Positions 1 to 5,373 of a stretch of 6,480 bases of DNA are shown piece by piece. The stretch is from positions 1 through 6,480 of the forward strand of contig CANNEJ010000088.1 of the NCBI GenBank assembly GCA_947503585.1. The letters are read 5' to 3'. This DNA comes from Anaerolineales bacterium (GTDB lineage Bacteria > Chloroflexota > Anaerolineae > Anaerolineales > UBA11657). The position numbers and the translations under genes were made by a program. Every line of letters starts with the position of its first letter. Position 1 is the first letter of the stretch. Below the pieces are notes generated by a model, which was not told the origin of the DNA, ran no database searches, and saw nothing but the letters and a program-made list of their open reading frames with translations.

Positions 1-433
1 GCTGCATCAGCAGGTACATGGCCTCGGTGGCTGCGCGCGTGCGCGCCAAAAGCGGCGAGTAATGAATGTGCCCCACCTCAATGGAACCGCTGGCTGGTGT
101 GATGCGCAGGTAACTAGCGACGCCGGTGGCGCGCATGCTGCTGCGCTCAATGATGGCAAAGAACAGCGGGTCAGCACTGTGGGCCCATTGCTCCACCCAG
201 CGCTGGTACTCTGCCAGCTGCGCGAACGGCCCGTAGGCCATGTATGTCCAGCTATGCCCGCTGGTATCGGGCGCGTTGGCTGCGTAGAGCGCTGCAGCGT
301 GCTGCGCAGCGTGCAGTGCCTCCAGCCGGCAGTAGCGGCCTTCCAGCGCCGTAATCTGAGGCGCAGGCGGCGCCTGCCAACCCGGCAGCGCGGCCCCAAT
401 TGGCAGTGGAGTTTGCGGTGTGGCGGCAGGCAT
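1..433 (-). CDS. GNAT-family N-acetyltransferase (RimJ/RimL-like), 3' end outside window
   Basis: Partial gene. It begins at an ATG at 433 and stays open to the left edge, giving 144 codons so far. The reading shows an N-terminal Pro/Ala-rich stretch, then a segment that looks like the start of a GNAT fold (ITALEGRYCRLEAL at about 28-40), WTYMAYGPF (about 62-70), DPLFFAIIE (about 88-96), and a block typical of RimJ/RimL-type acetyltransferases: GVASYLRITP followed by IEVGHIHYSP (about 104-127) and RTRAATEAMYLLM (about 131-143). The family transfers an acetyl group from acetyl-CoA to an amine on a protein, antibiotic or small metabolite; the substrate cannot be told here. The acetyl-CoA-binding loop (R/QxxGxG/A) probably lies beyond the edge or is the degenerate ARTRAATEA region. 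The start lies 13 bases after the stop of the cNMP-binding gene, so it is probably in the same operon. No clear Shine-Dalgarno precedes it, so translational coupling is likely. Family call is firm, function open. Confidence 0.85.
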   Translation of the reverse strand, partial: MPAATPQTPLPIGAALPGWQAPPAPQITALEGRYCRLEALHAAQHAAALYAANAPDTSGHSWTYMAYGPFAQLAEYQRWVEQWAHSADPLFFAIIERSSMRATGVASYLRITPASGSIEVGHIHYSPLLARTRAATEAMYLLMQ

Positions 434-446
434 GCGGCCGGCGTGT

Positions 447-1076
447 TTAGGGCTTGGCCGTCAGTTTTGCAGTGGCTGCGGTATGCAACTCGTTGGACAG
501 TGCACCGCTTTGCTTAAGAGCATCCAGCTGTGCAGCTTCTACTGGTTGCAGCTTGGCCCTGTCCAAACGCTTAATGTACATCTCCACCATTTCCGGCAGT
601 CCCTTGCCCAGCGCAGCTTTCAAAGCGTCCGTGGTGGCAGCGGCGGACAGCAGGCTCAGCTCTGCCAGCAGTGAATACAATTTAGCCTCGACCGCCTGCA
701 TCCGATCCACGTCTCGCAGCCGGGCTTCCAGGTTTTCGGCCATGCGCTCCGCGAGCATCCGCCCCCAGCGCTTGTTTGCGAGAATAGACTCGATGTTGGC
801 CTTTGGAAAAGCGTAAAGAACGGCCTTGTCAGATTTGACCGTCACGGTTGCAGAGCGCGGTTTGCCCGTCAGGGCTGCCATCTCCCCAACAAACTCCAGT
901 GCGGAAATATCGCCCAGGGAGCGGCCACCGCGCTCTACGTGCACTTGGCCCTGCCGCAGCAGGTAGATGCAGTCATCCGGCGGATCATTTTCTTCAAAGA
1001 CCACATCACCGCGCTGCAGCTCGCGCACATATTTTTTGAACTGTGTGAGTTCTACTTCTGGAATCGCTAGGAACAT
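447..1076 (-). CDS. Cyclic nucleotide-binding domain protein without a DNA-binding domain
   Basis: 209 residues. Residues about 8-95 form a cNMP-binding (cupin-like) domain. The phosphate-binding cassette is recognisable as FVGEMAALTGKPRSATV at about 62-78, with the conserved G64-E65, R74 and S75-A76 that contact the cyclic phosphate and ribose in CRP-type domains. GDVVFEENDPPDDCIYLLRQG (shown only in part; about 23-43) matches the beta-roll entry. The rest (about 96-200) is predicted helical, Ala/Leu/Glu-rich, and shows no winged-helix HTH, so this is not an ordinary CRP/FNR transcription factor. It may bind cAMP, cGMP or another nucleotide and act on a partner through its helical tail; the partner is unknown. 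The start is supported by a strong AAGGAGG Shine-Dalgarno at 1091-1085, 8 bases upstream of ATG. It lies 50 bases downstream of dus and 13 upstream of the GNAT gene, so the three are probably co-transcribed from the dus promoter. Confidence 0.85.
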   Translation of the reverse strand: MFLAIPEVELTQFKKYVRELQRGDVVFEENDPPDDCIYLLRQGQVHVERGGRSLGDISALEFVGEMAALTGKPRSATVTVKSDKAVLYAFPKANIESILANKRWGRMLAERMAENLEARLRDVDRMQAVEAKLYSLLAELSLLSAAATTDALKAALGKGLPEMVEMYIKRLDRAKLQPVEAAQLDALKQSGALSNELHTAATAKLTAKP

Positions 1077-1126
1077 GATGTGAGCCTCCTTGCAATCAAA
1101 TGAATGCGCAGCAAAAGCGCTGCAAT

Positions 1127-2107
1127 TCAGGCTGGCACAGCCACCGGCTGGGCGCTGCCCAGCGACTCAATCAGCGCCTCAAAGTCTGCGGTATGTTCGC
1201 AAGTAAGCAGCGCCAGGCGCAGGCTTTCGCCGCGCGCGGTGTGCTGCAGGTAGTGCGCCACGTGTTTGCGAAACAGCACGAGCCCGGCTGCGGCGCCGTA
1301 AAACTGCTGGTTGAGCGCCAGATGGCGGCGCACCAGCGCAATCTTCTCGGCGGTGTTTACAGACTCGGCTGCTTTGTGCTGGAAGATCCACGGGTTGCCA
1401 ATTGCGCCGCGCCCGATCAGCACTGCAGCGCAGCCGGTGTGCTGCTGCATGCGCCGGATGTCCGCAGGCGTGCGCACATCGCCGTTTCCCAGCACAGGGA
1501 TGTGCAGTTGCTGCCGGATCTCCGCAATTGCGTCCCAGTCTGCTGCCCCCTTGTAAGCCTGCGCGCGCGTGCGCCCGTGCACTGCCAGCGCACTTGCGCC
1601 GCAGCCCGCTACTATCTGCGCAATTTCGAGGTAGTTGCGCTGGTTGTCGTCCCAACCGATGCGCATCTTGGCGGTCACCGGCACCTGCAGCTCACGCGCC
1701 AAGGTGCTAAAAAGCTGCGCCACGCGGTCCGGAAAGCGCAACATGCCCGCCCCGGCACCGCGTTCCGAAATGTTTTTTACGTAGCAGCCCATGTTAATGT
1801 CGATGATATCCGGCTGCAGTTCCTGCAGGCGCACGGCTGTGCGCACAATGCGGTCCACATCGTGCCCGTAAATCTGAAAGGAAATGGGCCGCTCGGCCGG
1901 GTCAAACACCAGCTTCTGCTGCGTGCGCCGGCTGCCGCCATGCCGCCCCTGCAGCTCGTCCACATTCACAAATTCTGTGTAGCTCATGGCGGAGCCCAAA
2001 GTGCGGCACACCGAGCGAAACGGCAAATCCGAGTAGCCGTCCATTGGCGAAAGAATCACATCGCCATAAATTGGAATTTCGCGAATATGAAAGCTTGGCT
2101 GCAACAT
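1127..2107 (-). CDS. dus: tRNA-dihydrouridine synthase, DusB-like
   Basis: 326 residues, usual length for the family. Dus enzymes are FMN proteins that use NADPH to reduce uridines in the tRNA D-loop (and elsewhere) to dihydrouridine in the cytoplasm. Visible landmarks: ILSPMDGYSDLPFR near 18-31 (FMN-binding first strand), ISFQIYG near 75-81, DIDINMGC at about 100-108 with the catalytic-type Cys108, VTAKMRIGWDD with Lys147, LAVHGRTRAQAYKGAADW at about 174-191, GNGDVRT at 207-213 and IGRGAIGNPWIF at 231-242 (FMN phosphate binding). The usual Pro after the catalytic Cys is Tyr here (GCY). A helical C-terminal domain follows. The start ATG at 2107 is set by alignment of the first strand with DusB. 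No Shine-Dalgarno is visible and an extended -10 sits immediately upstream, so the transcript may be leaderless. Probable first gene of an operon with the cNMP-binding and GNAT genes. Which uridine it modifies cannot be told. Confidence 0.93.
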   Translation of the reverse strand: MLQPSFHIREIPIYGDVILSPMDGYSDLPFRSVCRTLGSAMSYTEFVNVDELQGRHGGSRRTQQKLVFDPAERPISFQIYGHDVDRIVRTAVRLQELQPDIIDINMGCYVKNISERGAGAGMLRFPDRVAQLFSTLARELQVPVTAKMRIGWDDNQRNYLEIAQIVAGCGASALAVHGRTRAQAYKGAADWDAIAEIRQQLHIPVLGNGDVRTPADIRRMQQHTGCAAVLIGRGAIGNPWIFQHKAAESVNTAEKIALVRRHLALNQQFYGAAAGLVLFRKHVAHYLQHTARGESLRLALLTCEHTADFEALIESLGSAQPVAVPA

Positions 2108-2113
2108 GCAAGC

Positions 2114-2122
2114 ATTATAGCA
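2114..2122 (-). promoter_or_regulatory. Extended -10 promoter of the dus operon
   Basis: Minus strand TGCTATAAT: a perfect TATAAT (2119-2114) preceded by the TG dinucleotide of an extended -10. No good -35 is seen at 16-18 bp spacing, which extended -10 promoters tolerate. Transcription would start about 7 bases downstream, near 2107, which is the first base of the dus ATG. The -10 is flanked on both sides by the same hexamer GCTTGC (2125-2120 and 2113-2108). Confidence 0.65.
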
Positions 2123-2130
2123 AGCGCACG

Positions 2131-2150
2131 CTGCAAATCGCTCTTTGCAG
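2131..2150. promoter_or_regulatory. Candidate operator: perfect 7+7 bp dyad between divergent promoters
   Basis: CTGCAAA (2131-2137), spacer TCGCTC, TTTGCAG (2144-2150): a perfect inverted repeat of 20 bp in total. It lies in the 98-bp gap between the divergent dus and trm112-like genes and covers the -35 zone of both predicted promoters. The size and position fit a dimeric regulator site, but no regulator is encoded in the window and the site might be fortuitous. Confidence 0.4.
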
Positions 2151-2166
2151 ATGCAGCCGGCCGCGC

Positions 2167-2175
2167 TGCTATACT
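2167..2175 (+). promoter_or_regulatory. Extended -10 promoter of the trm112-like / HEAT pair
   Basis: Plus strand TGCTATACT: TATACT at 2170-2175 with an extended TG. A weak -35 (TTGCAG, 2145-2150) is 19 bp upstream and is part of the dyad. The start of transcription would fall near 2182. A GGAGAA Shine-Dalgarno at 2192-2197 precedes the ATG at 2206 at normal spacing. Confidence 0.55.
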
Positions 2176-2205
2176 CGCTGCGGGCAAGTATGGAGAATAA
2201 AACCC

Positions 2206-2433
2206 ATGATTAGTGCTGATCTGCTTGAAATTTTGCGCTGTCCGGCGTGCGTGCAGCAAAAACCCGGCCTGCTGGTGCTCACCCACGCCACGTGGCTGGT
2301 GTGCCAGGAAGCCGGCTGCGGGCGCAAGTACCCAATTGTGGAAGACATTCCGGTGATGCTCGTGGAGGAAGGGGACAAATGGGTGGCCACACTGCCGGAA
2401 AAGTTGCCCGTTCCCCCGCCGCCACGGCGCTGA
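2206..2433 (+). CDS. Trm112-like small zinc-binding protein
   Basis: 75 residues. The sequence opens with LLEILRCPAC (about 6-15), then LVCQEAGCGRKYPIVEDIPVML (shown up to 20 here as CQEAGCGRKYPIVEDIPVML, about 33-52), the hallmark of Trm112/YcaR-type proteins (PF03966). The four cysteines C12, C15, C33 and C38 would form a zinc site, or two may be structural only. In eukaryotes and archaea Trm112 is an obligate activator of methyltransferases that act on tRNA, rRNA and release factors. In bacteria the small homologues are widespread and poorly understood. The C terminus is unusual: LPVPPPPRR just before the stop, a polyproline run that should slow ribosomes. The start is well supported by a GGAG element and an extended -10. 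The end overlaps the following HEAT-repeat gene. No methyltransferase lies beside it, so its partner is unknown. Confidence 0.88.
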   Translation: MISADLLEILRCPACVQQKPGLLVLTHATWLVCQEAGCGRKYPIVEDIPVMLVEEGDKWVATLPEKLPVPPPPRR

Positions 2434-3020
2434 ACCCCTCGTTGCGCGCTGCGCAGCTGCTTGCACAGCTGGCGGCCGCGGGGCAGGATGCCGCAGCTGC
2501 GGAGGCAGCTTTGGCTGCGCTGCCGGCGTTGGGTGCGGCTGGGCTGCCCGGCTTGCAGCAGCTCTGCCAAAACCCCGATCCCAACGTGCGCTGGTGGGCT
2601 GTGCGCGCGCTCAGTGCGCTGCAGCTTCCAGATGCCGTCCCGATCTTGATTAGTTGTTTGCAAGACGCGGCCGAGATGGTGCAGGCCGCAGCGCTGCTGG
2701 CGCTTGGAAGCTATGCGGATGCGCGGGCGGCAGCCGCTGTGGGCGGCGTGCTGGCCGGAGGCAGCAGCTATCTGGTGCGCCAGGCCGGTGATGCGCTGCG
2801 CCAAATGGGGGCGGCGGGCGAGGCAGAACTGATTGCCGCGCTGCGCCACCCGCACCAAGCCACGCGTGTGAACGCCGCACGCGCGCTTGCATTTACAGAT
2901 GGCCAGCAGGCTATCGCGCCGTTGTTTGCCGCGCTGGACGACGATTCCGCAGCTGTGTGTTACTGGGTGGAGCAGGCCTTGGAGCGGCGCGGCACCGGCA
3001 TGGTGTACTTTCAGCCGTGA
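2379..3020 (+). CDS. HEAT-repeat protein (PBS-lyase-type repeats)
   Basis: 213 residues from the ATG at 2379. Residues about 21-205 are a run of alpha-helical pairs of HEAT / phycobilin-lyase-like type, for example NPDPNVRWWAVRALSAL at 66-82, DAVPILISCLQD at 85-96, VRQAGDALRQMGAAGEAELI at 133-152, TRVNAARALAFTDGQQAIAP at 162-181 and VCYWVEQALERRG at 193-205. Such repeats build curved scaffolds for protein-protein contact; no catalytic domain is present, and lyase activity should not be assumed. No signal peptide or membrane segment, so cytoplasmic. Start: the ATG at 2379 has GGAGG at 2364-2368 and GGGG close by, but it overlaps the trm112-like gene by 55 bases. A TTG at 2442, just after that gene's stop, is the alternative; the first 20 residues do not look repeat-like. 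The overlap suggests translational coupling, and the pair may function together. It ends 3 bases from the convergent ydjC gene. Confidence 0.8.
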   Translation: MGGHTAGKVARSPAATALNPSLRAAQLLAQLAAAGQDAAAAEAALAALPALGAAGLPGLQQLCQNPDPNVRWWAVRALSALQLPDAVPILISCLQDAAEMVQAAALLALGSYADARAAAAVGGVLAGGSSYLVRQAGDALRQMGAAGEAELIAALRHPHQATRVNAARALAFTDGQQAIAPLFAALDDDSAAVCYWVEQALERRGTGMVYFQP

Positions 3021-3023
3021 GGT

Positions 3024-3857
3024 TTAGAGCTGCGCAAAGGTGATCAGCTCTACACCGTTTACCTCAAGTGCGCCGCGCGCGCGTGCATGCGTCAGATACT
3101 CCAGCTCCAGTCCGCGCTCTGCGCAATAGCTGCTGCTGTGCTGCAGCTGCGCATCCACCACGCCCGGGTGGCACATTAGCTCGCTGCTGCCCGGCGCCAG
3201 CTCCGCCACAATTTGCTCGAGGTTGTTCAGGGTCACGCCCGCCCCGAAAAAAGAAACAATCAAGCGCTCCGGATGCGGCACGCGATATTGCGCCAGCAGC
3301 GCCTGCGCTGCAGCCGGCATTTGCGGCGGTACGCCGGCATCCAGCGGATGGCGAATCGGCAAGTGATATTCCTGCGCCAGCTGCAGCATCGTCTCCAGCA
3401 GCAGCGGGTGCTGGTAAGAGGCGTGATGATGGCTGTCCAGATGGTCGGCGGCGCAGCCGCTGGCAAGGAAGGCCTCAATTTGTGCGCGCCATTCGGCGTG
3501 CAGTTCAGCTGCAACAATCTGTTGGCAGTGCTGCTGCAGCACAGCCAGCTTGGGGAAACTACCTGCGCGGCCCAGCAGGCTGCGCACTTGTGCGGCGGGC
3601 AGCAGCGGTGCGCCCATCGTTAGCACCAGATGCACGCCCAGCCCCAGCTGCGGGCACTCTGCGCGCGCACGCAGCAGCTCGGCCGCGGCGCCGGGCTGGT
3701 TCATCATCGCCGTAGTGCTGCTGACAATGCCGTTCAGGTGCGCGGCGCGAATGCCGGCCGAAACGCCGGCGCCATGCCCGTAGTCGTCTGCGTTCACAAT
3801 CAGGCGGCAGCCCGAGCGCACAGTTGTGCCAGTGCGTGCTGCCGGATCTGTTTTCAT
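3024..3857 (-). CDS. ChbG/YdjC-family carbohydrate deacetylase
   Basis: 277 residues, typical for the family. YdjC/ChbG enzymes use a divalent metal to remove an acetyl group from N-acetylglucosamine units of chito-oligosaccharides or related sugars. Motifs present: LIVNADDYG at 19-27 with the Asp24-Asp25 pair that supplies the catalytic base and a metal ligand, GLGVHLVLT at 72-80 with His76, DHLDSHHH at 138-145 giving metal-ligand histidines, and ELMCHPG at 226-232 with His230. The predicted catalytic set is therefore complete. There is no signal peptide. Start: an upstream in-frame ATG at 3914 would extend the protein 19 residues into mgtE with a non-homologous sequence, so ATG 3857, one base after the mgtE stop TAG, is preferred. 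No good Shine-Dalgarno is visible, so translation probably depends on re-initiation by ribosomes finishing mgtE. Substrate cannot be told; a secreted hydrolase is encoded nearby but in a separate transcript. Confidence 0.9.
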   Translation of the reverse strand: MKTDPAARTGTTVRSGCRLIVNADDYGHGAGVSAGIRAAHLNGIVSSTTAMMNQPGAAAELLRARAECPQLGLGVHLVLTMGAPLLPAAQVRSLLGRAGSFPKLAVLQQHCQQIVAAELHAEWRAQIEAFLASGCAADHLDSHHHASYQHPLLLETMLQLAQEYHLPIRHPLDAGVPPQMPAAAQALLAQYRVPHPERLIVSFFGAGVTLNNLEQIVAELAPGSSELMCHPGVVDAQLQHSSSYCAERGLELEYLTHARARGALEVNGVELITFAQL

Positions 3858-3858
3858 A

Positions 3859-5214
3859 CTAGAGCAGCAGGGGCAGGAAGGCGGTGGCCAGCCCCAGGAA
3901 AAGCGCGAACCCAACCGCGTCCGTTACGGTGGTGACAAACACGGCCGAAGCCAGGGCCGGGTCCATGCGCAGTGCGCGCAGCGTCAGCGGCACCAGCGCG
4001 CCGGCCACACCCGCAATCAGCATATTGCCGAACAGCGCGATGCCAATCAGCACGCCGAGGTACGGCTGCCCTTTCCAGAGATAGGTGATGATGCCGGCGG
4101 CCACACCCACCGCCACGCCGTTGATCATGCCCACCGCCACCTCGCGGGCCACCGCCCGAATGGCGCTGCGCGGCTGCACCTGGCCCAGCGCCAGGCCGCG
4201 CACAAAAATAACCAGCGCCTGCGTGCCGGCATTGCCGCCCATGCCCGCCACCACAGACTGGAACACCGCCAGCAGCGCCAGCTTTTGCAGCGTGCCCTCA
4301 AAGATGCTGATCACCCACGCAGCAAAAATGGCCGTGCCAAGGTTGATCAGCAGCCACGGCAGGCGCCGCTTTACCATCACGCGCAGCGGGCTGTCCACAT
4401 CCAGGTCGCTGTCGGCAGACATGCTGGCCAGCGCATACAGGTCGCTGGTGGCCTCGTCTTCGATCACCTCCAGCAGATCATCGTGCGTGATTACGCCCAC
4501 CAGCCGGCCGGCAGCATCCACCACCGGCAGCGAGCTCAGGCCATGGCGCGAGATCAGCTGCGCCAGCTCCGCCTGCTCGGCATCCACCGGCGCACTGATA
4601 ATGTGCGGGTTCATGATCTCTTCGATGGTGGTCTCCGGCATGGCCACAATCAAATCTCGCAGGCCCACAACGCCCAGCAGGCGGCGGTCGCGGTCCACGG
4701 CATAAAGGTAGTGCTGGCTCTCGCTCTCCGGATGCAGGCCGCGCAGATAGCTGATGGCTTGCGCCGCTGTCATCCAGCGCCGCAGCACGGGCACATCGGA
4801 GGTCATGCGGCCGCCGGCAGTTTCGTCCTCGTACGCCAGCAGCGGCTGCACTTGCGCCGTGGTCTGCATCAGCGCCAGCGTCTGCGCGCGCTGCGCGGGC
4901 TTCAGGTCCAGCAGGATGTCAGCTGCGTCGTCGGGATACATCTCGTCCAGCAGCTGTGCCAGCACCTTTGCCGGCAGGGTGGCTGCCAGCTGGGCGGCTT
5001 CATCTTCATCCAGATACTCAAGCACATCCGCCGCGTCCTCCGCCGGCAGGCTGGGCAGCACGCGCGTTTGCTCTTCCAAATTTAAGTCGCCGATAGTTTC
5101 CGCGCGGTCGGCCAGCTGCAGCTGCTCCAGCAGCTGGCGTGCGCGCTGCACGTCATCCTGCTCAAGCGCATCGCGCACATCGCGCAGCACGGTTTCAAGT
5201 TGAATAGTGTTCAT
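3859..5214 (-). CDS. mgtE: MgtE magnesium channel/transporter
   Basis: 451 residues, the same size as the structurally known Thermus protein. MgtE is a homodimeric Mg2+ channel of the inner membrane whose cytosolic domains sense Mg2+ and close the pore. Domains in order: the N-terminal superhelical MgtE_N domain (about 1-130, with repeated acidic helix pairs such as LPAEDAADVLEYLDEDEAA), a pair of CBS domains (about 137-258, including YLYAVDRDRRLLGVVGLRDL and SLPVVDAAGRLVGVITHDDL), a connecting plug helix (about 260-280), and a membrane domain of about five helices from residue 284. The pore motifs are present: MGGNAGTQA at 325-333 and DPALASAVFVTTVTD at 418-432, whose last residue Asp432 corresponds to the pore Mg2+-site aspartate. 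Start: ATG at 5214 with AAGGG 7 bases upstream (5226-5222). A strong intrinsic terminator and a short proline-rich ORF lie in its leader, so expression is probably attenuated. The ydjC gene follows at one base. Confidence 0.96.
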   Translation of the reverse strand: MNTIQLETVLRDVRDALEQDDVQRARQLLEQLQLADRAETIGDLNLEEQTRVLPSLPAEDAADVLEYLDEDEAAQLAATLPAKVLAQLLDEMYPDDAADILLDLKPAQRAQTLALMQTTAQVQPLLAYEDETAGGRMTSDVPVLRRWMTAAQAISYLRGLHPESESQHYLYAVDRDRRLLGVVGLRDLIVAMPETTIEEIMNPHIISAPVDAEQAELAQLISRHGLSSLPVVDAAGRLVGVITHDDLLEVIEDEATSDLYALASMSADSDLDVDSPLRVMVKRRLPWLLINLGTAIFAAWVISIFEGTLQKLALLAVFQSVVAGMGGNAGTQALVIFVRGLALGQVQPRSAIRAVAREVAVGMINGVAVGVAAGIITYLWKGQPYLGVLIGIALFGNMLIAGVAGALVPLTLRALRMDPALASAVFVTTVTDAVGFALFLGLATAFLPLLL

Positions 5215-5231
5215 CTGTTCACCCTTCGACC

Positions 5232-5264
5232 AAACAAAAACACGCCGGTTGCAGACGGCGTGTT
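5232..5264 (-). terminator. Intrinsic terminator in the mgtE leader
   Basis: Minus strand AACACGCCG (5264-5256), loop of 8 (5255-5248), CGGCGTGTT (5247-5239): a perfect 9-bp stem, followed by TTTGTTT (5238-5232). Only the minus strand has the T tract, so it acts on transcription towards mgtE, 18 bases before its start codon. A terminator in this place makes sense only if it is conditional, since the promoter upstream has no other gene to terminate except the leader ORF. Confidence 0.85.
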
Positions 5265-5287
5265 GGATAAGGTCGACGAGGGCAACC

Positions 5288-5353
5288 TCAGCCCGGCGCG
5301 CGTCTGGGGCCCGGCGAAAGACTGGGAGGCTGCGGGTTATCGCTGTTTGGCAT
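5288..5353 (-). CDS. Candidate proline-rich leader peptide of mgtE (21 aa)
   Basis: ATG at 5353, stop TGA at 5290-5288. The peptide reads MPNSDNPQPPSLSPGPRR followed by Ala-Pro-Gly, with seven prolines in 21 residues (positions 2, 7, 9, 10, 14, 16, 20), including one Pro-Pro pair. A weak Shine-Dalgarno (GCGGAA) is 4-6 bases upstream, and the predicted transcript start gives a 5' UTR of about 15 bases. Codons 18-21 overlap the segment complementary to the terminator's 3' arm. Enterobacterial mgtA has a proline-rich leader ORF (mgtL) whose translation senses Mg2+ and proline; this ORF is similar in logic but I see no sequence homology that would prove descent. It could be a chance ORF in GC-rich DNA, where proline codons are frequent. 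Confidence 0.5.
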   Translation of the reverse strand: MPNSDNPQPPSLSPGPRRAPG

Positions 5354-5373
5354 TTGTTCCGCTACGACTTCGA

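Larger units (their letters stand above)
5215..5367 (-). promoter_or_regulatory. mgtE 5' leader with attenuator architecture
   Basis: About 150 bases of untranslated leader between the predicted start of transcription near 5367 and the mgtE ATG. It contains a 21-codon ORF, an 8-bp element able to compete with the terminator (5300-5293 with 5248-5241, one G-U pair), a small hairpin GAGG-TTGC-CCTC (5289-5278), an intrinsic terminator, and a 6-bp complementarity TCGACC (5276-5271) with GGTCGA (5231-5226) that would enclose the terminator and cover the first bases of the Shine-Dalgarno. No M-box consensus is recognisable. The elements are directly visible; that they regulate mgtE, perhaps in response to Mg2+ or proline supply, is inference. 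Confidence 0.6.

Noticed and set aside
1106..1123. Small hairpin GCAGC...GCTGC between dus and the cNMP-binding gene
   Set aside because: Five-base stem, no T tract on either strand, and alternative pairings of the same bases; not a credible terminator.
1100..2200. 366-codon open frame on the plus strand opposite dus
   Set aside because: Antisense shadow: dus has all family motifs, while this frame has no recognisable domain and would cross the dus promoter.
3855..3914. Upstream ATG at 3914 as the ydjC start
   Set aside because: It would add a Pro/Trp/Cys-rich tail encoded inside mgtE with no resemblance to the family; the ATG at 3857 directly after the mgtE stop fits family length.
3826..5085. 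419-codon open frame on the plus strand opposite mgtE and ydjC
   Set aside because: The composition is dominated by His, Gln, Arg and Ala with no domain; it mirrors mgtE, whose motifs are complete. High GC at third positions keeps the antisense frame open.
5239..5264. The mgtE-leader hairpin read as a plus-strand terminator
   Set aside because: On the plus strand the stem is followed by GGATAAGG, with no T run, and there is no gene upstream on that strand for it to end.
5334..5353. Resemblance of ATGCCAAACAGCGATAA to the 3' conserved M-box segment
   Set aside because: The match is partial, and the upstream M-box hallmark (GGUGAGGCUCC-like) is missing; the predicted promoter leaves no room for the 5' part.
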